This document shows, piece by piece, positions 14,702 to 20,548 of a stretch of DNA of 25,261 nt. A model generated the notes under the pieces. The model searched no databases. It had not been told where the DNA came from and saw only the letters and a list, made by a program, of their open reading frames with translations. The position numbers were made by a program, and so were the translations under genes. The stretch is from a virus: IMG/VR virus record IMGVR_UViG_3300035182_000300, positions 1 through 25,261 of that record, one strand, 5' to 3'. Every line of letters starts with the position of its first letter. Position 1 is the stretch's first letter.

Positions 14702-15238
14702 TCACCATGTTTTGGCGTGCGCCGTTTTCGCCACGGCGTATTGCACCACCGCCGCCCGTTTCCGTACGAGCGCCGGATTACTGTCGTAACACGGGCAGTG
14801 TTCGACCCATTCGTGGGCGTCATGATCGCGGTGCAATCCACACGGCGCGGCACGGTGCCACGGCTTACGGTGCGTCTCGACCCCGCACCACCACGAGCGC
14901 CATCCACTATCGGAGCAGTGTTCGCAGTAGTAGACCCACTCCCGCTCAATACGCACCCTCGCCGTGGTCTGTGGCACCTCCACGACGTACGGCCTCTCCA
15001 GTCGCACCGACCGGTCCTCTTCTTCCATGAGGACACGGATGCGCCCCATGTCCGCGTCCTGCCGCAACTCATGCGGGGTGGGAAAATCCACGCGGGTGCG
15101 CCCGGCGACGGTGACCGCAGCGGTCAACGCCTCGTCTGGCATCTCGCGCAGCGCCTCCCAGTGCGTCGTCAGGTCACCGGGCACAAATTTCAACCCGACC
15201 AGCCGCGCCATCTGGGCGTAGAAAAACGATTCGGTCAT
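14702..15238 (-). CDS. Replication-associated protein with Cys/His zinc-binding tail (178 aa)
   Basis: The ATG at 15236-15238 overlaps the upstream stop (ATGA); the open extension to 15382 overlies the upstream gene. Residues 1-65 (FFYAQMARLVGLKF, then HWEALREMPDEALTAAV and FPTPHELRQDAD) match a helical domain common in phage proteins next to replication genes, probably loader-like. Residues 100-150 hold Cys105, Cys108, Cys118, Cys133, Cys148 and Cys150 plus several His, forming one or two zinc sites. Its position directly after the DnaT/O-like protein suggests a joint role in loading the host helicase. This is inferred from layout and general resemblance. Confidence 0.65.
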   Translation of the reverse strand: MTESFFYAQMARLVGLKFVPGDLTTHWEALREMPDEALTAAVTVAGRTRVDFPTPHELRQDADMGRIRVLMEEEDRSVRLERPYVVEVPQTTARVRIEREWVYYCEHCSDSGWRSWWCGVETHRKPWHRAAPCGLHRDHDAHEWVEHCPCYDSNPALVRKRAAVVQYAVAKTAHAKTW

Positions 15239-15585
15239 CGCTTGGCCTTGATGGCGGTCTGCGCCCAGGCGGGGAGGCGTGAATGGACCGGCGTCTCGGG
15301 ACGATCCGGCTCGTCGGTCCAGCGTTCGCCCCGCAGGTAGGACGCCGGGAGCGGCGTATACATCACGGGTCTGGTGGCCCATTCCTCAGTTTGCCAGACC
15401 AAGGCCGTAAGGATCTCGGCGTGGAGTGCTGCTGTGGGGCGCAGGTCCGTCCACGCCTTCCACGCATCCTTCTTGTGCTTGCGCCGGGGATACGCCGCCC
15501 AGAAGGCGGCGAATCCGGCATCCAGCGTCGTTACCACAGGGGAATCTGCGTCAGGGGTGTCCCATAGCACCAGTGTGCAGCCCAT
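15235..15585 (-). CDS. Replication protein/helicase-loader C-terminal-like (116 aa)
   Basis: A strong GAGGAGG site seven bases before the ATG fixes the start at 15583-15585, inside the 3' end of the preceding 56-residue gene. Residues 22-95 contain DAGFAAFWAAYPRRKHKKDA, then WTDLRPTAALHAEIL, ALVWQTEEWATRP and YTPLPASYLRGERWTDE. This arrangement is the typical C-terminal domain of phage replication initiators and DnaT-like helicase loaders (FxxFWxxYPRK...P.P..WL....W.DE). Here it stands almost alone, without the usual N-terminal winged-helix origin-binding domain. DNA binding may therefore come from another subunit. Its stop is coupled to the zinc-tail protein. Confidence 0.7.
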   Translation of the reverse strand: MGCTLVLWDTPDADSPVVTTLDAGFAAFWAAYPRRKHKKDAWKAWTDLRPTAALHAEILTALVWQTEEWATRPVMYTPLPASYLRGERWTDEPDRPETPVHSRLPAWAQTAIKAKR

Positions 15586-15701
15586 CGTTCGGCCTCCTCG
15601 CGGGTCATCCCCGCCTCAAACTCCAAAATCGCAGCGCGTTCCTCATACTGATCGCGCTGGGCCAGTGTCGGGACCGGTGGCAGCGGTGGCCGCACGGTCA
15701 T
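15531..15701 (-). CDS. Small conserved-looking phage protein (56 aa)
   Basis: A frame from ATG at 15699-15701 to TAA at 15531-15533 encodes a Pro-rich N-terminus, then a charged amphipathic helix (RDQYEERAAILEFEAGMTRE, then EAERWAAHW), and ends TPLTQIPLW. The motif 'YEERAAILEF-GMTREEAERWA' resembles a segment I know from many short phage and plasmid proteins of unknown function found in replication modules. It overlaps the gene before it and, by 55 bases, the gene after it; the latter's ribosome site lies within it. The codons give a sensible protein only in this frame, which is why I call it. Confidence 0.65.
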   Translation of the reverse strand: MTVRPPLPPVPTLAQRDQYEERAAILEFEAGMTREEAERWAAHWCYGTPLTQIPLW

Positions 15702-15885
15702 TGCAAGCCGGTGCCTCGTCCATACGGGGCTTGGTCGTCATCGGCCATGTCCACGTCACCCCGTGGAATTCGACGCGGTCCCCGAGGCCATGTTGACGTA
15801 TCCAGTGGCGGGAGACGGTGCCCAGCGCAGCGAGGGACGGCTGATGTGCGCCCGGTGACGCGGGACCACGCCCCCACCACCGCAT
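15643..15885 (-). CDS. Possible small hypothetical protein (80 aa)
   Basis: The ATG at 15883-15885 overlaps the stop of the SSB-tail protein gene (TAATG), arguing for coupled translation. Residues about 19-48 look protein-like (LAALGTVSRHWIRQHGLGD, then RVEFHGVTWTWP), but the remainder is low in pattern and overlaps the 56-residue gene by 59 bases. A competing frame at 15698-15910 ends in a perfect ATGA overlap with the 56-residue gene but has a less plausible composition. I cannot decide firmly, and only one of the two is likely expressed. Confidence 0.4.
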   Translation of the reverse strand: MRWWGRGPASPGAHQPSLAALGTVSRHWIRQHGLGDRVEFHGVTWTWPMTTKPRMDEAPACNDRAATAATGPDTGPARSV

Positions 15886-16148
15886 TAAAAAGGAATCTCA
15901 GGAAGGTCATGGGCCGGTCCTGTCTTGGGCTTCGCCACCCAGGTATCTAACGTGACGCTGTGCGTGTCCCCAAACTTACCAAGCTCACGCCGAGACTGAA
16001 CGCACAGGTTCAGGTATCCCCGCTCGTTGGCGTGGCGCTGGGCGAACTCCAGCAAGTCGGCCACTTTGATGCCGAGGTTCAGAATGCTGCCCCCACTCGC
16101 AAACGTCTTCTCTTTCGCGGAACACTTCAGGAAAATCTTCTCAGCCAT
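15885..16148 (-). CDS. Small recombination-module protein with SSB-like C-terminal tip (87 aa)
   Basis: The ATG follows the exonuclease stop directly (TAAATG). The body has KIFLKCSAKEKTFASGG, then SILNLGIKVADLLEFAQ, then GYLNLCVQSRRE and GDTHSVTLDTW. It looks like a small beta-barrel-like conserved phage protein of unknown name. The last seven residues are DLPEIPF, closely resembling the acidic DDIPF tip by which bacterial SSB recruits partner enzymes. Because it follows ERF and YqaJ genes, I infer a single-strand-binding or partner-docking role. It is shorter than standard SSB, and I do not see the usual OB-fold aromatic pattern clearly. Confidence 0.7.
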   Translation of the reverse strand: MAEKIFLKCSAKEKTFASGGSILNLGIKVADLLEFAQRHANERGYLNLCVQSRRELGKFGDTHSVTLDTWVAKPKTGPAHDLPEIPF

Positions 16149-16808
16149 TTACTGCACTCCTTGGCGCGTCAGCGCCTCTGTCTGAAACGCCGACAGCGTC
16201 TCAATGTCTTCCTGTACTTCCGCGAGAAACGTCTCCACGGCGGTCTGATGCGCGGCCATCAGCGCCTCGTCCCGGTCCTGCCGCACGACCCATAACTGCA
16301 ACCCGACAGGGAGGCGGTCATCGAACGACACAAAGTCGATATACCCGTACTCCGGCCCGGCGACCCACAGACTATGCGTCAACTGCGCCTGATACGTCGG
16401 CGGGATACCGCCCGCCTTGAGATACCCCACATGCACCTTCGTGGTCGGGCACTTCACCTCCACGAGGCCACGCTGCCCGTGCAACCCCTCCACGACCCCG
16501 TCAGGGCTACAACCCGCCGCGCAGGACTCGGACTCCATGAACCCGACCCGGCCCACCACCGCGCCCGTGAGCGCCTCGTAGGCCCGGATGGCGTCCGCTT
16601 CCTTGTCGATGCCCCGCTGGACGGCGTCGTTCGGTGTAAACGGAGCCTCGCAGGACAGGCCAGTGAGACGTTCACAAGCCAATTGCATCCGCAAATCGGC
16701 CCGTTGGGCCGAGAAGCCGGTCTTAATTGTCGCCAGCATAGCCTTGGCCGCAGACGCCGTCAGTTTGCCGACCCGGATCTGGTGCCACTCCGGGGTGCGT
16801 TGGTCCAT
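16149..16808 (-). CDS. YqaJ-family viral recombinase/exonuclease (219 aa)
   Basis: I choose the ATG at 16806-16808, which gives MDQRTPEWHQIRVGKLTASA, the standard start of this family. A frame extension to 16925 overlaps the ERF gene. Motifs follow in order: RGIDKE (65-70), GCSPDGVV (99-106, Asp103), VEVKCP (116-121, Glu117 and Lys119) and TYQAQLTHSLWV (138-149). This is the lambda-exonuclease-type PD-(D/E)xK nuclease that resects double-stranded DNA 5' to 3', leaving 3' tails for the annealing protein. It lies 11 bases after the ERF stop, forming the usual two-component recombination pair. Confidence 0.92.
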   Translation of the reverse strand: MDQRTPEWHQIRVGKLTASAAKAMLATIKTGFSAQRADLRMQLACERLTGLSCEAPFTPNDAVQRGIDKEADAIRAYEALTGAVVGRVGFMESESCAAGCSPDGVVEGLHGQRGLVEVKCPTTKVHVGYLKAGGIPPTYQAQLTHSLWVAGPEYGYIDFVSFDDRLPVGLQLWVVRQDRDEALMAAHQTAVETFLAEVQEDIETLSAFQTEALTRQGVQ

Positions 16809-16819
16809 GAGGTGCAGGA

Positions 16820-17407
16820 TCACTTCGTCCCCTGCATGCCCTTGGCTCGGGCCTTCAGGTCCGTCCAGACCTGTTCGTGGTGCGTGGTCAGGTGCGACCG
16901 GAACGTGGCCGAGGACGCCGTCCACGCCGCCTTCAATGCCGCTTCGCCGGTGTCGGCCACCGCCGTCATGTCATCGAGCCACGCCTCAAAGCCGGGAGGC
17001 GCGACCACCACCGGCACATGCGACTGGGCACTCTCGGCGTCGTCATCGACCGGTGCGACCGAGGCAATGGCACACAACCCCGCCCGGCGCAGGTAGGTGA
17101 CGATGCTGATGAGCGCCTGTGGCGAGGAGTCCTTCGCCGTGGCGGTCATGACGCCGGACATCCACTGCCCGGAACTGTGCAGCAGGACCGTCTCCAGCGA
17201 CACCGTCGCGCCCGTGGCGCTGGGATGCTGCACGATGGACAGGCCGTTGCGGGTGAGCGGTTCGCGGACTGCCGACCAGCACGACGCCAGGTCAGAGTAT
17301 TTGCTCTTAAAGAAGGGGTTATCGCTGTTGCGGTGTGCCCCGGCGATATCGGCCTGTGCCTTCGCCAGTGCCGTGGCGAGTTCTCCGAGTTCGGGTGATG
17401 CGTTCAT
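16820..17407 (-). CDS. erf: ERF-family single-strand annealing protein (195 aa)
   Basis: The signature PFFKSKYSDLASCWSAVREP with LTRNGLSIVQ lies at residues 31-60. PQALISIVTYLRRAGLCAIA followed by DDDAES lies at about 96-126, where the ERF family has TYxRRYxL...G and DDDG. ERF proteins form rings on single-stranded DNA and anneal homologous strands during phage recombination and genome circularisation. The C-terminal 60 residues are more variable and helical. Its start overlaps the upstream stop (ATGA), and the exonuclease gene follows, so both are made together. Length is normal for the family. Confidence 0.92.
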   Translation of the reverse strand: MNASPELGELATALAKAQADIAGAHRNSDNPFFKSKYSDLASCWSAVREPLTRNGLSIVQHPSATGATVSLETVLLHSSGQWMSGVMTATAKDSSPQALISIVTYLRRAGLCAIASVAPVDDDAESAQSHVPVVVAPPGFEAWLDDMTAVADTGEAALKAAWTASSATFRSHLTTHHEQVWTDLKARAKGMQGTK

Positions 17408-17703
17408 CGGTCCTCCAATATGGGGTGGTCGAGTTCGTATTCAAGGCGATCCCGCAGGGCGTCGTCGTCGTCCGCTGCTCGGCGCAGGATCAGGAACTGC
17501 CGCAGGGCCAATAGCCCCTCGACGGTCACCTCCGCCCCGGCCCACTCGCCGTGCGGGCCGTCTGCGGACGCCTGTTCAAAGTTGTCGAACGCCTCGCTGG
17601 CATACCGCGCAGCCTCAGCGGTCGAGAGTTCCGTCAGTTCGTCGATCTCGCCAGCGGCATCGACCCAGCAGTAGGCGTCACGTAGCTCGACAGGGACCAT
17701 CAT
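17404..17703 (-). CDS. Acidic hypothetical protein (99 aa)
   Basis: The ATG at 17701-17703, or the adjacent second ATG, overlaps the stop of the upstream gene, and its own stop overlaps the ERF start. The product is strongly acidic, with helical stretches (LSTAEAARYASEAFDNFEQA, then VEGLLALRQFLILRRAADDD) and a charged end (YELDHPILEDR). I do not recognise the family. Its position immediately before ERF within a coupled series suggests a recombination or anti-host accessory role. The acidity would also fit a DNA mimic, but nothing more specific supports that. Confidence 0.7.
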   Translation of the reverse strand: MMVPVELRDAYCWVDAAGEIDELTELSTAEAARYASEAFDNFEQASADGPHGEWAGAEVTVEGLLALRQFLILRRAADDDDALRDRLEYELDHPILEDR

Positions 17704-17873
17704 TCGTCACCGCCGTCCTGCTCAGACTGCTGCGCGATCTCATCCACGATCTGCTCCAGCCAATCGTCATGCTCTAGCAGCTTGATGATGGCGGTGTTTA
17801 AACGTGTGTTGTTGCCGCCGCAGGTGTCGAGCGCCAGCCGGTACAACGCACCGGGCAGCCGCACCCTGAGCAT
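17700..17873 (-). CDS. Possible ribbon-helix-helix protein (57 aa)
   Basis: The preferred start is the ATG at 17871-17873, whose first base overlaps the stop of the leader peptide (TGATG). A GTG at 17885 is an alternative. The N-terminus (MLRVRLPGALYRLALDTC) could be the DNA-contacting beta strand and first helix, and NNTRLNTAIIKLLEHDDWLE the second helix, as in Arc/MetJ-type repressors. The tail is acidic. As the first substantial gene behind the leftward promoter it could autoregulate the operon. The assignment rests on general pattern and length, not on a clear family match. Confidence 0.6.
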   Translation of the reverse strand: MLRVRLPGALYRLALDTCGGNNTRLNTAIIKLLEHDDWLEQIVDEIAQQSEQDGGDE

Positions 17874-17914
17874 CACGTCGCCCACCGCATCGTTTGTGTG
17901 TAATTGCGTGTCAT
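17873..17914 (-). CDS. Short leader peptide ORF (13 aa)
   Basis: ATG at 17912-17914 has the best ribosome site of the operon (GAGGAG seven to eight bases upstream). It opens a 13-codon frame (MTRNYTQTMRWAT) whose TGA overlaps the ATG of the possible ribbon-helix-helix gene. The start lies about 40 bases after the expected transcription start of the 17960-17988 promoter. It may load ribosomes for the weakly signposted downstream gene by translational coupling. No attenuator hairpin or run of one amino acid is seen. Confidence 0.5.
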   Translation of the reverse strand: MTRNYTQTMRWAT

Positions 17915-17959
17915 TTCACTACTCCTCGTAGGTGTCGCCCGTGGTTGGGCGAGGTAAGT

Positions 17960-17988
17960 ATGCTACGCCCGTCGTAGCCCGATGTCAA
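17960..17988 (-). promoter_or_regulatory. Leftward sigma70-type promoter of the recombination/replication operon
   Basis: On the minus strand, TTGACA (17988-17983) is followed by a 17-base spacer and TAGCAT (17965-17960). The spacer ends in an inverted repeat GCTACG-N5-CGTAGC that reaches into the -10 box and could be an operator. The promoter lies just 3' of the HTH-type regulator gene and upstream of the leader peptide. It shares the -35 box and a TAGYAT -10 box with the promoter at 22640-22668. Confidence 0.8.
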
Positions 17989-17998
17989 GCGGTATGTG

Positions 17999-18280
17999 TT
18001 ACTGGTCTGGCAGCGTGATCGTGTGGCCCTTCAATCGCAGCCGGATCACCGACCGGGTCATCGCCTGCCGCACGAACAGGTTGGGCGTCCGGCGTCCCTG
18101 CTCCCACGCCTCGACAGTGCGTGCGCTGAAGGCAAGGCCATCCTCAGAACACCAGTGCGAGGCGAACACATGGCACGGTTCACGTAATATCCGACGCCGG
18201 AAAAACTTTATCCAACTGGGGGGCCATGCGTGCTGTTTGAGTCTGCCGATCTGCTTGCCCATATGCGACAAGTGTATCAT
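17999..18280 (-). CDS. HTH-type putative regulator (93 aa)
   Basis: The ATG at 18278-18280 overlaps the stop of the upstream gene (ATGA); Met7 is an alternative start. The protein is basic. Residues about 50-72 (LAFSARTVEAWEQGRRTPNL) look like a helix-turn-helix of the XRE or plasmid-regulator kind, where the segment 'ARTVEAWEQGRR-P' is the recognition helix and following turn. The end is short and basic (RLRLKGHTITLPDQ). Placed immediately upstream of the strong leftward promoter, it is a candidate regulator of it. No C-terminal cleavage or dimerisation domain is present, so it is more Cro-like in size than CI-like. Confidence 0.6.
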   Translation of the reverse strand: MIHLSHMGKQIGRLKQHAWPPSWIKFFRRRILREPCHVFASHWCSEDGLAFSARTVEAWEQGRRTPNLFVRQAMTRSVIRLRLKGHTITLPDQ

Positions 18281-18750
18281 GCCCTGCGGACTCGCAATTC
18301 AGCGAGTGCGTGAAGGGCTGACGCTGGCACGAAATACGCTGGAGGACGACCGCCGTAGGTCTGTACCCACTTGGCGCACTTGGCGTCGGACGCACGAATC
18401 CATCCGACCACGTCAAAGTTCGGGACTCGACCGCGTACTAAAATAAATACGCGGTCATCAGCGTCATCCTCGCGCACGATGAGATCGAATGTGTGATCAC
18501 TGCGAGTGCGAACCTGGTAGGGACCGACATCCCCTCCGGTTTTGAAGGTGTTTACACTGCCGTTCCAATAGATATCAAGTGCCTTCGCGGCAGCAGCTTC
18601 TCCGCAGGCTCCCTCAATATGGTCCGTCCATCCGTTGTCGACGCCACGGCCATGTGAATCGGCGCGATTGACTCGCAACGCTTCCATATGACGACGCATC
18701 CCGACACTCGCTGCCAGCGCAACTTCACTCCACGTTAACGTGATATCCAT
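18277..18750 (-). CDS. Conserved phage protein, possible PD-(D/E)xK-like nuclease (157 aa)
   Basis: I choose the ATG at 18748-18750 (MDITLTWSEVALAASVGMRR); the open extension upstream has no supporting ribosome site. Core residues about 45-100 contain GACGEAAAAKALDIYWNG, then GGDVGPYQVRTRSDHTFDLI and later DRVFILVRGRVPNFDVVGWI. The C-terminal GGRPPAYFVPASALHAL is also conserved in phage proteins I have seen. The order Glu-helix, then GGDVG, then QVRTR resembles a restriction-endonuclease-like core with Gln in place of the usual Glu, so activity is uncertain. It is the first gene after a non-coding stretch and is coupled to the HTH-type gene. Confidence 0.65.
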   Translation of the reverse strand: MDITLTWSEVALAASVGMRRHMEALRVNRADSHGRGVDNGWTDHIEGACGEAAAAKALDIYWNGSVNTFKTGGDVGPYQVRTRSDHTFDLIVREDDADDRVFILVRGRVPNFDVVGWIRASDAKCAKWVQTYGGRPPAYFVPASALHALAELRVRRA

Positions 18751-18821
18751 CTGTTTACACGTACTCCTGTACGAACCACCTCTATTCCGTGACTCCCCCT
18801 CTGGTGAGGGAACCATGGCGA

Positions 18822-18836
18822 CTGGGACGGTCCCAG
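18822..18836. repeat. Palindrome CTGGGAC-G-GTCCCAG in leader of 18277-18750 gene
   Basis: A perfect 7-base inverted repeat with a one-base centre lies 72-86 bases upstream of the leftward start codon at 18750. The core GGGACGGTCCC recurs at 22337-22347, at nearly the same distance from another leftward start (22266), and both copies are preceded on the plus strand by GGCGAC. It could be an operator or, in RNA, a short hairpin. Confidence 0.6.
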
Positions 18837-19174
18837 ACCTCTCGCTGCGCCCCCGTGACCAGCCGTGGGATTCAGGCATGATTGCCCCCACCGCTTTATC
18901 TTTTAGGCGCATCTACACGACGTGTGCGGTCACCCGCCGTGCTTGACGCTGATGGACTAGCCCGGAGATCATCCGTGAGTCACATTGCGCGGGTCGTCAG
19001 GTGTAGACGTTGCCCGCTCGCCTATCAGCATCCGAGAGTTGTGCGCGGGGTTGCCCCCTTTGGTCTGCGTCGGCGCACTCGGCAGAGGCTCGACCACACA
19101 TTGCGTGGCCAGCTCGCGTGTATCAGAGGTTGTCGGGATAGCCGGGAAGGTGGGGACCGTGCTAGGATAAACGC

Positions 19175-19247
19175 CTAACACGGTATTGCGAGTCCCCTTC
19201 GCAGTATCCGAGACGCCAGTTCTGATCGGACTGGCGTCTCTTTTTTT
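19175..19247 (+). ncRNA. Candidate rightward small RNA ending in an intrinsic terminator
   Basis: An extended -10-like TGCTAGGAT (19160-19168) precedes two consecutive hairpins. GGTATTGCG pairs with CGCAGTATCC with one bulge (19182-19209), followed by the terminator hairpin and T-run. The predicted transcript is about 73 nucleotides and is opposite to all surrounding genes. No good -35 box is seen at the standard distance; a start near 18980 is also possible. The RNA itself is inferred; the terminator is directly visible. Confidence 0.35.
19210..19247 (+). terminator. Strong intrinsic terminator (rightward)
   Basis: A perfect 11-base stem (GAGACGCCAGT with ACTGGCGTCTC, loop of 9 bases) is followed directly by seven T residues on the plus strand. 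The minus strand lacks a T-run after the stem, so it stops only rightward transcription, although all flanking genes run leftward. Confidence 0.9.
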
Positions 19248-19305
19248 GTCTGGGGCGTACTCTAGCACGGATCAGAAAAATCTGTCGTCTTCCAGTCGTC
19301 GTAGG

Positions 19306-19467
19306 TCATTTGCCCCATCGTGTCGGTCGGCGGTTGCCGTCATCCTGCCAATCGTCCGACCGTGTCCGGTTCCAGGTCAGCCGGACGACCCACGCGACGG
19401 CCAGCAGGACAGGCAGGGCCAATAGGCACAATCCCGCGACCACTCCGGGCGTGAGCCAGGCGGTCAT
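19306..19467 (-). CDS. Small membrane protein (53 aa)
   Basis: ATG at 19465-19467 overlaps the stop of the preceding 27-residue gene (ATGA); a longer open frame to 19686 overlies other genes. Residues about 8-30 form one strongly hydrophobic helix (VVAGLCLLALPVLLAVAWVV). It is followed by a basic and acidic polar tail (RLTWNRTRSDDWQDDGNRRP), suggesting a single-pass inner-membrane protein with the tail in the cytoplasm. It is the last gene of the coupled series. A role in superinfection exclusion or membrane modification is possible but unproven. Confidence 0.65.
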   Translation of the reverse strand: MTAWLTPGVVAGLCLLALPVLLAVAWVVRLTWNRTRSDDWQDDGNRRPTRWGK

Positions 19468-19547
19468 ACGATACCCTCCAGCACCAATAGCAGACCGATC
19501 AGGAGGCCACAGAGGCTGCCTAGCAGCAGTATGTGCGTGATTTTCAT
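19464..19547 (-). CDS. Very small membrane peptide (27 aa)
   Basis: The frame from ATG at 19545-19547 to TGA at 19464-19466 gives MKITHILLLGSLCGLLIGLL and a further seven residues ending EGIV. It is one hydrophobic helix with a short basic N-terminus. ATGA overlaps join it to genes on both sides, so it lies in a chain of coupled starts and stops. It could be a phage toxin-like or anti-host membrane peptide, or a partner of the next 53-residue membrane protein. It is too short to assign a family. Confidence 0.6.
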   Translation of the reverse strand: MKITHILLLGSLCGLLIGLLLVLEGIV

Positions 19548-19744
19548 CGCGACACCTCCAGCAGCCCAGCACGGCGCAGGGCGTGGTATCTGGCGTGTGA
19601 CCGCGTGTCGTCTGCCGCCTCGCAGGCCGGGCAGCGTTCAGGCTCGCATAGCTCGCCTTCAGGCAGGTCGAGCGATGCCCAGGCATGTTGGCTGCACACG
19701 CGGACGACGTTCCAGTCTGCGCCGTCTGCCACTCTGACGATCAT
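19544..19744 (-). CDS. Small Cys-rich hypothetical protein (66 aa)
   Basis: ATG at 19742-19744 overlaps the upstream stop. Residues Cys17, His20, Cys33, Cys38 and Cys41 (VRVCSQHAW, LCEPERCPACE) suggest a zinc-binding site. The rest is helical and basic (DDTRSHARYHALRRAGLLEV). I do not recognise a family. Such tiny zinc proteins are common in early phage regions and often bind host proteins or nucleic acid, but nothing here tells which. Confidence 0.7.
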   Translation of the reverse strand: MIVRVADGADWNVVRVCSQHAWASLDLPEGELCEPERCPACEAADDTRSHARYHALRRAGLLEVSR

Positions 19745-19941
19745 GCTGGCACCCCGTCCATAATCACCAGAGCTTGGGGTTTTGTTCTGTGGCCAACAAC
19801 GTGAATTGACCATGATCGAGCGGTAGAAAGTGACGCCATTACCCATGACCAGTCCACATAGATCCACTCTGTCAGTCTCGGCATCCACAGCCTGAGGTGC
19901 CCGTCTCTGTCTAGTGTGAGGTGAATGACTTGCATGTTCAT
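19741..19941 (-). CDS. Small hypothetical protein (66 aa)
   Basis: ATG at 19939-19941 overlaps the previous stop, and a second ATG two codons later is an alternative. The sequence is beta-rich at the start (MQVIHLTLDRDGHLRLWMPR), with several Trp residues (TEWIYVDWSWVM). There is no membrane segment or Cys. No family is recognised. The coupled position in the micro-gene chain supports that it is translated. Confidence 0.65.
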   Translation of the reverse strand: MNMQVIHLTLDRDGHLRLWMPRLTEWIYVDWSWVMASLSTARSWSIHVVGHRTKPQALVIMDGVPA

Positions 19942-20147
19942 CGTTCACCTCGATCTGCGGCATCGGGCGGTTCCATCGTACCGTCGCGTAATTGCTGATC
20001 CACGTCGGCGCATTCGTCGCACGCCACAATTTCCAGTGGCCCAATGTCGTCGGTGTAATCCAATTCCGGTCGTCGTTCGATAGTCCGCATCATCCGACAT
20101 ATATCGCAGTAATCGACGTGTCGTCCTACACGAAAAAACCCGATCAT
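19938..20147 (-). CDS. Small zinc-finger-like protein (69 aa)
   Basis: The chosen ATG is at 20145-20147, coupled to the upstream stop by ATGA; a longer frame upstream covers other genes. Two CxxC pairs (Cys14/Cys17 in DYCDICRMM and Cys43/Cys46 in VACDECADV) fit one zinc site. The C-terminus is acidic and polar. The build resembles small phage zinc proteins that bind host factors, though no specific family is recognised. It is one of a run of six genes linked by four-base overlaps. Confidence 0.7.
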   Translation of the reverse strand: MIGFFRVGRHVDYCDICRMMRTIERRPELDYTDDIGPLEIVACDECADVDQQLRDGTMEPPDAADRGER

Positions 20148-20317
20148 GTCGTCACCTCCAGCAGGATCAGCGCCTGCCGCTGTGCCTCGGCTATGTCCCC
20201 TAGGGGCATGGCGTAGGCAAGCTGCTGCACCAGGGCGTCGGCGGCGCGTTCTCGGGCGGCATCTGGGGCGGTCAGGGCGAGTACGAGTGCCTTGGTCAGT
20301 GCGATCTGTTGTGTCAT
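20144..20317 (-). CDS. Small helical hypothetical protein (57 aa)
   Basis: ATG at 20315-20317 overlaps the upstream stop. The product is Ala/Leu-rich and predicted helical throughout (IALTKALVLALTAPDAARER, then ADALVQQLAYAMPLGDIAE), with amphipathic spacing rather than a clear membrane helix. Function is unknown. Its lengths and overlaps match the neighbouring members of the coupled series. Confidence 0.6.
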   Translation of the reverse strand: MTQQIALTKALVLALTAPDAARERAADALVQQLAYAMPLGDIAEAQRQALILLEVTT

Positions 20318-20520
20318 CGCGCGTCCCCGCGCGCAACCCGCGCCACGACGCACGGCCACGTCAAGAATCTGTGTCCCTCGCTCTCTTCCCAGTAGCCCGC
20401 AAGATCGTCAATCGTCCGCGATACCTGCTCGGCGCGGACTACATCCCCCGATGCCGCGATCCTGCGATATTCGTGCGCGGCTTCAATCGCTTGTTCCAGC
20501 CGATGCTCAGAAAATGTCAT
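20314..20520 (-). CDS. Small helical hypothetical protein (68 aa)
   Basis: The ATG at 20518-20520 has AGAGGGG eight bases upstream, better than the upstream in-frame ATG at 20559, which falls inside the hairpin. The product is charged and helical (HRLEQAIEAAHEYRRIAASG, then SRTIDDLAGYWEESEGHRF). No family is recognised. It is the first gene of the seven-gene ATGA-coupled chain, so its ribosome site may drive translation of the whole chain. Confidence 0.65.
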   Translation of the reverse strand: MTFSEHRLEQAIEAAHEYRRIAASGDVVRAEQVSRTIDDLAGYWEESEGHRFLTWPCVVARVARGDAR

Positions 20521-20548
20521 GTCTGCCCCTCTTTCGAGTAACGGTGTC

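Larger units (their letters stand above)
18751..19305. other. Non-coding stretch with hairpins and rightward terminator
   Basis: About 555 bases lie between the early micro-gene cluster and the 157-residue gene. They hold a ribosome site (AGGAG) for the leftward gene, the perfect palindrome CTGGGAC-G-GTCCCAG (18822-18836), a weak rightward promoter-like pair (TTGACG at 18943 and GATCAT at 18967, spacer 18), a bulged hairpin at 19182-19209 and a strong intrinsic terminator. Several open frames cross the stretch, but none has a ribosome site or a convincing sequence. Confidence 0.6.

Noticed and set aside
15698-15910. Alternative 70-residue leftward frame ending in an ATGA overlap
   Set aside because: The coupling to the next gene is attractive, but the sequence looks less protein-like than the competing 80-residue frame. 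It is kept only as an alternative.
18882-19268. Open frames on both strands over the hairpin/terminator region
   Set aside because: They lack ribosome sites, cross the strong terminator stem or its flank, and give sequences without recognisable pattern.
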